Shown here piece after piece: positions 55,671 through 64,000 of a stretch of 64,000 nt of DNA. The position numbers and the translations under genes are program-made. The stretch lies in the NCBI GenBank assembly GCA_013176395.1, contig JABMLP010000007.1, positions 62,001 through 126,000 on the forward strand. Reading direction: 5' to 3'. The notes beneath the pieces are model-generated. The model did not search any database and was not told where the DNA came from. It worked only from the letters and a program-made list of their open reading frames with translations. This DNA comes from Venturia oleaginea (taxonomy: Eukaryota > Ascomycota > Dothideomycetes > Venturiales > Venturiaceae). Numbering within the stretch: the first letter of the stretch is position 1; the number at the start of each line of letters is the position of its first letter.

Positions 55671-57467
55671 CTAATTCCCAAGTTGGTCCGTTGACATTAG
55701 GGAGCTCAGCAGGATGGGACTCGACCTCTTTGGCCCCATGATCAGCACCCACCAGCTCGGGAGGCATTCTTCCTTCGCTAACGGCAGCTCGATTTCGCTT
55801 GGTTCACTCTGAATGTGTCTGCCAGCATCAAGATTCTTCCAATGCAAGAAGCGAAATGCAAGTAAGGCTAGCAGGGCTAGGCTAAAAACACCTCCGACGA
55901 CACCACCGATCACGGCTCCTTTTTTGAAAGATCCTGAGTGTCCGGCAGGGTCCGGCAGGAGATTTTGAGCCTGCGTTTGTCTGAGCAGCTGTTGATCCGT
56001 TGAAGATGCCCTGCAGCTCGGGTGTGTCCCACGATGCTGGACTGGTGCCAGCTGCCGATATGTAATTTTGAACAACTTCTGGGACCTGGTAATGTGGACG
56101 GTTTGAATCCCATTTGTTGGTCCATCGCAACGCCGTCAAATCAAAGATTTTGATACCCTGGGTGAAATTATCTGCCACGCTGACAGCCTGCTCAAATGAC
56201 GACGAAGAAGGTTCTACTCCGCCAACACTCAGCATTTGCCTGCCAACCGAATGACAGGTATGTAGTATACGAGGGTCTGTTGAGGTGTAATTCGCCTTGA
56301 ACCATTGGAATGCTGGCAGCGAAAGCACGTAAACCTCATCTTTATCCGCGTTGGCCAAGCTCGAGGTAAAAGCACCATTGCTGCCATACTGACCACCATA
56401 TACAAAGATCTCAAATGTACTCTCATTGGCGCCTGCAGATAGACCGACGTCACAGAATCTATCTCTCTGAGTCGGGACATCTCCGGTTGAAATTTGTGAG
56501 TACCATCGCTTCGTGTTTGCATCAAATAGCGTGATGTTCGCCATATTTCGGTAAACCTGGCCATCCTGGAAAGCATCGAGTCGCGGTGACGTTTGCCCTC
56601 CGATTACAGCAATCAAGCCCTTGGACCCCCAATTTGGCACTCTGATCAGGCTTCCAAATTCAAAGGTTCCTGTCTCGGAATATGCTACCGCCGAATCATT
56701 GTAGCAGTTGTTCGCAGAAAAGTCGCATATTTGGATACCTGGCGCCGGTGTGTAGTTACCTTTCAGGTACGATGTAGCTCGACTCGTCCAGCTGTTGTAA
56801 TAGCCTCCGAGACCAAAACCCATATTCTCTCCGGAAGCTACTCCTCCTGCGGCAGCACGATTCAACCTCTGCCAACCACCATTGGCACGGGTATCAACCA
56901 TTTGCCAGCTACCACCGGGTCCTGGGTTGAGAGGTACGAATCTCCAAAGATTGTTCAAAGGCACGGTCGTACCTCCAGTGTTTAGCTGACTGGATTCACC
57001 GCCATATGCGTAAACACCGGCTTCATTCTGTTCAACTAAAATCGGATTTGGTTGAAGCTGGGGCAAGCTCCCTTGTGGAGCACTGCTGGATTAGTAGTAT
57101 GCGAGCGCCTGTCGGTTGAGAATGACTGATCTAGCGAAATCACCAGCGTTTGCTTTCTTGATCAAGCAGGTCAGTCCATTATCCTTTGCAAGTTGCGTCT
57201 CAACTCACATGACCTCTCTTGCTATCCCACTTCCATTTCTCCAACTGAATTCCCCACCATCAACGTATAACGATGTACCCAACAGAAACGCTAGATCCGG
57301 TCACAGTTCGTTAGTTGGAAGACAGAAAGTGAGTAAGAGCAATACATACACCCATGGAAGATACGTCTTACAAAAAAATCTGCAGCCATATCACCTCGAA
57401 ATTGTCCACCTTCGTGGACTGCAAACACTTTATCAAGCAACCATAACAGTGGTAGCGCCAGGAGCAT
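55671..57467 (-). pseudogene. Kelch-repeat single-pass membrane protein, frameshifted by a 10-bp duplication
   Basis: Three exons, 57467-57350, 57290-57209 and 57085-55671, join in phase with GTATGT/GTGAGT donors and ACTAAC/ACTAAT branch sites. A signal peptide (MLLALPLLWLLDKVFA) is followed by LLGTSLYVDGGEFSWRNG, then kelch-type blades (GVYAYGGESS, LIAVIGGQTS, EIFVYGGQYGS, QMLSVGG). A Ser/Ala linker and a transmembrane segment (GAVIGGVVGGVFSLALLALL) with a short cytosolic tail follow. A 10-bp tandem duplication at 55940-55959 throws the transmembrane segment out of frame; total exon length minus 10 is divisible by three. As it stands the product would lose its anchor. Such proteins are surface proteins of unknown ligand. 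Confidence 0.8.
55940..55959. repeat. 10-bp tandem duplication in the kelch gene
   Basis: Two exact copies of GTCCGGCAGG in tandem (plus strand). Removing one reconnects the extracellular and transmembrane frames. Confidence 0.9.
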
Positions 57468-59032
57468 CGTACGTTTTCCACTCTTTGAATGCGAGAAAAA
57501 GTCCAGTGCCGTTCAGTCATGGAAGGGAACGTACGCCTTGCGACTGCTTGACTTGACTCAACACAAACCTGCAATAAGCGAGCTTCGTGTTATTCCAGCC
57601 ACGAGGTCAATCGCTACGAGATGATCTGCAGGCTGCAGTAGCTCACATCAATACGGGCCGCAGAGGCACATACACAAAAAGCATGTTCTGCCGATTCAGG
57701 GATTATGACCATGTTGCGCTCAGCTTGTTACATCCAAACGTCGTATCGTACCCGCGCCTTGAGGGACAGAGTTGCACGAACCTGCCAAGGGTAGGAAAGT
57801 CTACTAGCCGTTTCTTCCATCGGATGTTCTAACATCGGGGTTGACACTGCTTTTACACCCTACCCCGCCCCCTAAAAGTCGTATTCGGAAGATTGTTTAG
57901 CGTGGAATCCTCGGGTGTTCAAAGGCGATCAGTCTTCCTAGGCTTGCACGTTAAGAACCTCGAAAAAGATCTAGGAGAGGGCTCTAAATTAAAGATCTAC
58001 GTTCGAAATTTTAGCGTAGATCATTGGTTTTCGAACTCGGGCGAAAAAAGAGACGTCGTAAGGCTGAGAGCCTGGCAGAGTCGTCTAGATTAGGGCTGCA
58101 GGGGGGTGTAGGAATGATGTAACGCCGCTTTCTTGCTCATCGTTGACCGCAAGAGGGCTGGCATACACGCGAGAGACCGCTCACGCTTAGACATGTGTCA
58201 ATGTGTCTTTGGAGGCTAAAGCTGCTGAAGGATGTCTGGATCGACCCGGAACCCCTCAGAAGATCCCGTATAATGCCCCCAAGTTTGGTGGCTTAGTAAG
58301 ACTTGAGCATCAATTGAACACTTGTCGTCTAGGCTTCACTGCTAACATCAAAAAAGTACCTATTTCTCATGGGTCTGCTTTGGATTCGTGACTAAGCAAG
58401 GGAATACCTCCCACGATTGATCGCTTTCAATCCAGCTAGTATTGTATCCCACTTCGCCCTTCTCGCCTCTCCCGCTCCAATCGCCAAATGCTGATTGGCT
58501 TACAAGGTACTGACCTCTCATAGCCTTGTCCACCTCGTATAGCCTCGCCAATAATGTTTTCGGCCACGTTCTAGCTTCCACCTGCCGCACAGTCGCGCAA
58601 GCGAGCTGAAAATTCCCTCTCGTGACAAATTGCAGAGAGCGTGTTGCGCTGTCTGACAATCGCGATTTGTGCCGCCGGGCGAAAAAGAACGAAAAAAGGC
58701 GACAACATGTCGTTACCCTTGAACAATAGCACTAACTAGAACGCCTCTTCCACAAGGCCCTGCACGACAATCCATGCTTCCCTTCTAGCCTTCTCAATCA
58801 TTTTTGAAGCCACAGCTGCTGTGCCAACACTCCGGTTCAGAACGGCTGCCTCCAACATACAGCTGCGAGCCGCTTAAACCTGCTGATCGGAGGATGCGAA
58901 CTACGATTGCAAACGAATAAAGAATTTTGATTCACTGGTAAAAGTATAAGAATTCACATACTGGATCATCTTCTGTACTTGAATACATATAAAAACTTTT
59001 CATTACACGCTTTACCATTGCACATTATCATC
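57468..59032. other. Spacer between kelch and GH27-like genes
   Basis: About 1.6 kb. A 99-codon minus frame at 58360-58659 and smaller frames lack motifs or context. No RNA or repeat recognised. Confidence 0.4.
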
Positions 59033-60442
59033 ATGCTCTCAAACTGCATTCTTGCTGGTCTTATTGGGCTCGCTCCTGTTATCTTTGCAGCGTAAGATGT
59101 CCTTCATTACGAAGGAACTCCCAATGGATTCTATACAGCCCCTAGAGGGTGGAACTCCTTTGGCCTGCAGTCACTACAGACCCCATTTATTCTTATAATC
59201 AGGATAACGTCAAGACTCAATGTATGCACCTCACGCAACTGGTTTCTCAAGAGTATCGATATTGTTCATTGGACTCTGGCTGGAGCGTTGGTGACCACGG
59301 GGACAATTATGGTCGAGTCATTGCCAACAAAAGCTTATTTCCAGACATGAAACAGCTAGGGGATGATTTGCATTTTCTCAAGTTGAAGCTGGGGATATAT
59401 ATCAATGTAAGTGTCTTCCGAGTTCCTTAATTACTCTTGCTAACGTTCGTGGAGCCTGGAGCTTTCACAAACGACGCAGACAAGCCCATCTTTGGAACAG
59501 ACTTGACGCTTCGAAGTGTCATGAATTTCGATGAATATCTCAATGCAAGGTGGAATCTCCATTGGGACACACCGGGTGCGCAAGCATACTGCGACTCAAA
59601 CGTTGCTCTTTGGGCGAGCTGGTTAGTGAGCATGTTGTTCTGACTGATTTCGTGCTGACCGGAACAGGGGCGTCGATTACATCAAACTTGACTACGTAAC
59701 TCCAGGAAGTCCTGGAAATTCTCTTCCAAACACCAATGGCTCTGTAGGGTGCTATCACAAAGCCATAGCAAAAGTCGATCGCCCCATGTGGCTGGACATC
59801 TCTTGGGGTTTGGAGTGGACATCACCATCTCCCTACAACTATTGGAAGTCAAAGTGAGTATACTTCTCTCTTCTTGATCTTTGTGCGAGAGTGCTGATGC
59901 TGTCATTCAGTGCAGATTCTATACGACTAGATCAGGACATCAACAACACTCAGGAAAGGACGCTCGTCGCTTGGAGAACTGTTCAACGAACAATCGACAA
60001 GTACCGTCAGTATATTCAATACCAAATCACAAATGTAGGCACCAAGGTACCGCTCATTGTGTATCCCGACCTAGACAATCTCTACGCTGGCAACCGAGAG
60101 AGTCTGTCTGGGCTGACAGATAGCCAGAGACGGACAACAGCTTTTCATTGGGTCGGTGCTGGCGCTCCACTTCGTCTAGGATCGGACCTCACCACACTGG
60201 ATGACTTCGGCTTGGGACTTCTCAAGGACCCAACTTTGAACAAAGTTGCTGCTTTGACCTCCAAATATCCCATGAGGCCGCTGCTTGGGAACGCGGATTC
60301 GGAAAAGGGACGTCAATTTCAATGGTGGCTTGCAGGACCCGACACTACTACTGGAGCTGTCGCTGTGCTCGCTGTCAACTACGGCACAAAAGGCAATAAC
60401 GATCTTTTCGACCCGGCTCCGACTATTGATTCTCTTGAATGA
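59033..60442 (+). pseudogene. GH27-like alpha-galactosidase, inactivated
   Basis: Exons 59033-59406, 59455-59621, 59668-59853 and 59911-60442 join with good splice signals. A signal peptide (MLSNCILAGLIGLAPVIFAA) is followed directly by TAA at 59093, then in the same frame DVLHYEGTPNGF and APRGWNSFGLQ. A one-base loss near 59170 changes frame to SYNQDNVKTQC, CSLDSGW and LKLGIYI. Later parts retain the fold: PGAFTNDADKPIFGTD, VDYIKLDYVTPGS (nucleophile Asp), MWLDISWGLEW and IRLDQDINN. The end at 60442 is early for the family and decayed coding-like sequence continues to about 60600. GH27 enzymes remove alpha-galactosyl or related residues from secreted glycans. Confidence 0.7.
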
Positions 60443-60673
60443 TACACAGTGAAAAGATAAAGATTTAGGATTGCATGAGGTTCAAAATGAACCGGTGATC
60501 GAGCGATAGTTATACAGATGTGATTGCTTTGGAATCAAAAGACGGGTACATGATTCCGACGGCTGTATGCCACCGATATCCACTTTGCGGCTAACTGAAA
60601 TTGTGGTATCATCCAACAGCGGCTGTATCATCTAACAGATTCACGTATCCTGTGGTTAGTACTCAACACGTAT

Positions 60674-61727
60674 ATGCCCTCGGAGTGTCGACATACTACT
60701 TGGGATGCCGAATTCGCTGCTAGCTATAGCAACAACGGTAAGATAGATGGCGATATACGATTCAATGTAACGGTTGGAGACAGCGACTATGTGTTATTTC
60801 TTGCCACTCCCCGAAAGGTAGCCAAAGCCAAGAGAGCTGCAGCCCCAGCGCCAACTGCAACTCCAGTTCAACAACTTCGCAACGAGCCAACAACAGTTCT
60901 CACGCAAGACACTTACCCCATACAATCCCCCGGTTGTGGTACGGACAATTTGGCTGGTCCTGTACCAAAAGGCTCTATCACCCAGAACGGCACGATCAGC
61001 TCCGCGGAACTTTTGTACTTGATTCGATCCATTCTTTGTACCGAGACTTGCGACTTTCCCGTGGGTATACCCCGTGCTGCTGCCTCAAAGTATCAGACCC
61101 CAAATGCAGAGGAATGTGAAATCTCCATCGGGATCTCCAGTGCCGTTGAAGCTTGGGGATATCGCGGTAAGGCTGCCACTGGCGTGGAGTATCAAGAATG
61201 TTGGGATGCCACGGCGAACATTATCGATCGTTGTATTGTTGATGCTAATGAAACTACTGGATGGTGGAATGGGTATGTCTCTCCCCCCCCCACCCTTTCC
61301 CTTAACTTTTCTCTATGCCACTTCTCCCTTCCTCTAGCTTTATTTACTGAGTAATATACTGACCGCGTTTATGAGCAGCGATCACGTTTATCAATTCTAC
61401 CAGATGGGATTCCGTCCTCTAAATTTGAACACATCAGCCCATGTCACTGCCAATAACAATATTACTAGTGTTCTTACTTCAGTTGCTACTCTTCCTTCGA
61501 CCAGTAGGAGTGTGGCTGTTTCGTCAACGGATATGGGGTCTGGAGTTTCAACGCTTCCTACCGCAGCTATCACAAGTTCTCAATCCGCGCCAGTAGCGAG
61601 CGCAAGTATAACCTCGACCTCGACGAGTTCTTCTCTAGGCCATAAGCCCATTTCCGCTATTGGGACCAATTCCTTGGCGGGTATGGTTGTTTTTATTTGT
61701 CTAGTTGTGGGCTTGATTGCCATGTAG
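60674..61727 (+). CDS. GPI-anchored cell-surface protein, possibly the 3' part of the GH27-like gene
   Basis: Exons 60674-61272 and 61379-61727 join in phase (GTATGT donor, GAGCAG acceptor), 315 residues. It begins with a beta-rich stretch (DIRFNVTVGDSDYVLFLATP) that could be the last domain of the upstream glycosidase. A proline linker and a cysteine-containing domain follow (PGCGTDNLAGPVPKG, CTETCDF, ECEISIGISSAVEAWGYRG, CWDATANIIDRC). It ends in a Ser/Thr-rich stalk and a terminal hydrophobic segment (LAGMVVFICLVVGLIAM), typical of GPI addition. No signal peptide is found at the first ATG, and the frame is open further upstream to about 60600. A true start may therefore be missing, or this is the 3' end of one larger broken gene. 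Confidence 0.55.
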
Positions 61728-62061
61728 TTTGAGCGCTTTTTTGAATTCATTGACCTATCTAGAGCAGAAGAACGAGGGAAATGCTTTGTATATACACTTT
61801 ATTTCGGCTTTTTCTCTCTCACTCTCACCAGTTCTTGATGCTTTGTGGTCAGTGATGGGGCTCATCAAAGCTCGGTTGGTTTGGACAGGATCGCTTGTCT
61901 GATGAGGGATTACACAAATCCGCCATCTGATGCAGATCGAATGATCTCAGAGGCAATTGAAAAACGGTCTATGGAAGCCCCCTCTAGGACGAAGACTACT
62001 CCCTCACTCGTTAACAGGTACATTTTACAGAGCAGCATCAACGCCAAGCCAGCCACCATAC
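61728..62061. other. Convergent 3' spacer
   Basis: Spacer between two converging genes; no gene recognised. Confidence 0.4.
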
Positions 62062-63538
62062 TCACAAATCATCCTCATCCACCACAACAAAATTCTTATG
62101 CTCAACACTTTTACACAACCTCCGATAAAACTTCACCCCATCAATAGCCTCCGTATACGTTTTATCAACACCAACAGTACAAAACTCGCCCACATTCTCA
62201 CAAAAAACACGCCACGTCCCCATCGCCTCATCCACAGCCCGAAATTGCTCTTCAATATGTTCTCGCAATCCAGCAACATACTACCCTTTCCACACCTGCA
62301 TACACATAAAGAGCTGATTTCATTCGGCCTGATAACTCCTCTTACTGACATTATACTCACGCGCACGTATCTCCCAGATTCTATTACTGAAATCATCGGC
62401 TGATTTCCAGGTATGAGTTGTTATCGTTGCGCCGGGGGAAGAACCCCACGGACCGCAGGAACCGGGGTGGTATGTTGAGGTCTTGGTGTAGATTGATTCT
62501 TCGAATGTGACGTGTGGAACGGCTGTTAAATCGTTATAAACGAATTTTCCACTGGCTTCAAGGTGTCCATTTGCATTCGAAGGCGCATCCATCATCGTCT
62601 GCTGGTTAAAACGGGGGACCTTTTCCATTCTTTCTGATTTCTTACCTTTCGCCCAGTCGATTGTTTTTTGAACCTCTCTCTTGAGGAAAATATACATTGT
62701 GGTTAGTTTTACGTAGAAGGCTTTGCGGTGTTGTTTGCTTCGAGGGGTTTATTGGCTTTTTCGTGGGCGCTGGAGAGTTTTGCTTGGAGAATGGCTTCGA
62801 GGAGCATGCAGTTTGCGTACATGGTTAGGAGGCTGAGGAGGAGGAGTATGAGTTTGGTTTGGCCCCAGGTGTACTTTGCGCGGATGGTGTCGATGACGTT
62901 GGTGAAGGAGGTGGGGGTTATGGAGCCGGTTTGTAAGAGTAATTCGTTTGCGACTTCCTAGAAGGCCTGGTGTCAGGATTCTTGTAAAATCGGGAAAGAA
63001 GAGATGACATACAAAAACCTTAGGCTGATCAATCATATCAACCATCTCAAAAACACCTTCCTCCTGCCACCCCCTAACCTGATCACGACACTCCGTATAA
63101 AAAGCATTCTCCTTCAAAAACGCATCCTCATCAATAAAAAACTTCATATTCTTCTCCAAATTCTGAACAAGCCCCGTCATCGCCTCAGCCGTCTTGCTCG
63201 TTTCTTCTTCTTTGGGAGGCTCGAGGAACATATTGACCACGGTAAGTCCCTTGGATACAGTCTCTCCAATACCGGGGATGAACTCAACCAAGAATCCAAT
63301 CGTGGAGAGGACGGCTCTGAGAGTTTCCCTGGGTAGGGGGCTGCCTGATCCTCCGCCTGTGTTGGAGGGTGCTTTGTTCTCTTCGAAGTAGTATTCTGGA
63401 GGCTGCGTTGAACAGTTAGCATCTTGCGAAACGGCTTCTTTGCGCACTAGTGTATTGCCGTACCGGCTTTATTTTCTTGTCATAGTATTCCTGAATTTTT
63501 CTGGTGCTATCGCCGATGGTTTCTTTCCGCTCGTCCAT
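62062..63538 (-). pseudogene. Helical protein with hydrophobic segments, several exons, probably broken
   Basis: Exon 1 starts at ATG 63538 (MDERKETIGDSTRKIQEYYD). An intron with GTACGG donor and TGCTAACT...ACGCAG acceptor leads in phase to PRETLRAVLSTIGFLVEFIP and a long helical region. A second intron (GTATGT...TTCTAG) joins EVANELLLQTGSITP and a hydrophobic helix near 62860-62810. A frame change near 62720 follows, then MYIFLKREVQKTIDWAKG. After another intron-like gap and a stop near 62285, REHIEEQFRAVDEAMGTWRV runs to 62062. The hydrophobic hairpin followed by long helices is reminiscent of pore-forming proteins, but I cannot assign a family. Some breaks may be unrecognised introns. Confidence 0.5.
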
Positions 63539-64000
63539 GTCTAAGATATTTTCTGGCGCGAGGCTGTAATTCTAAGTTGTCTGAAAGTTTCCAGCGGGCT
63601 GTTTTATGAGTGGATTCCTTCGTGGATTCCCTCTGGGCTTCATCGTCATATTAATAAAGGCCTGCACATAGCACCTATCTTCAGCTCCAGTTCAGTTCGG
63701 GCTCGGTCAAAAAGAGCTGCATTCAGCTGGAGAAGATGCAGTCAAAAGGGCCGATTCGATGGTACACAGAAACCAGCTTGCCTTTTCTGGACTCGCTGCT
63801 TCATTAAGCGAAGAAGCTAGAGTTCTAGACAGAGCCCACCCAACGGCGACTTCGCAAGTGATCTTTTGTCGGGTTTGGGTTGATCAGGCTATCCTGAGGG
63901 TGGTTGCTCTTCGAGCAGTCAGTAACCACCAATGTAGCTCTGCATAGCCAGGTCCGACTTGCACACCCTTGTTAGCGAGACATGCTTAATCAAAACCATT
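63539..64000. other. Right-edge spacer
   Basis: Upstream region of the minus-strand helical gene plus unassigned sequence to the window edge. No gene called. Confidence 0.4.

Overview
The window is nuclear DNA of a filamentous ascomycete (Pezizomycotina; Leotiomycetes is my best guess, not proven). The evidence is short GT-AG introns (about 45-80 bp) with CTAAC/CTAAT branch sites, a dispersed 5S rRNA gene, fungal gene families (GAR1, SWC6/VPS71, DHH1, HRD1, PHO84-type transporter, GH128-like glucanase), and Tad-like LINEs plus a pogo-type DNA transposon.

Layout. 1-4.5 kb: conserved housekeeping genes (threonyl-tRNA synthetase 5' end, GAR1, a small helical protein, SWC6). 4.7-14.6 kb: gene-poor stretch of small lineage-specific, mostly coiled-coil reading frames, several broken. 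14.6-20.7 kb: second conserved block (DHH1, mitochondrial-type rhomboid protease, HRD1 ubiquitin ligase). 21-30 kb: decayed accessory genes (2OG-Fe(II) oxygenase, multi-TM membrane protein, C2H2+GATA zinc-finger regulator) around an intact phosphate transporter. 30.7-37.1 kb: intact surface and secretion genes (polysaccharide deacetylase, amino-acid transporter, GH128-like glucanase, small secreted protein). 38-43.7 kb: sparse, with two broken hypothetical genes, a 5S gene and a wrecked nuclease-like gene. 43.7-55.3 kb: transposon nest. 55.6-63.5 kb: secreted or membrane-anchored proteins, mostly broken (kelch-repeat receptor-like protein, GH27-like enzyme, GPI-anchored protein, helical membrane-active-looking protein).

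The most informative structure is the transposon nest. Two LINEs lie tail to tail (44928-49233 on +, 49260-55096 on -) and form a roughly 10-kb imperfect inverted repeat. Each has its own target-site duplication (14 bp and 11 bp), so they are two independent insertions one base apart at the target. A short element with perfect 15-bp terminal inverted repeats and a 5-bp duplication (48226-48396) sits in one arm only, and the other arm preserves the empty site. A related-looking 200-bp element (55133-55332) landed about 20 bp from the LINE target. Removing all three from the 44.9/55.1-kb flank leaves a continuous open frame.

Gene decay is widespread. In two genes (kelch and zinc-finger) the frame is broken by a short tandem duplication (10 bp and 25 bp) whose removal restores the frame exactly. 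Others carry nonsense changes. The conserved housekeeping and transporter genes are intact, so decay is concentrated in accessory genes.
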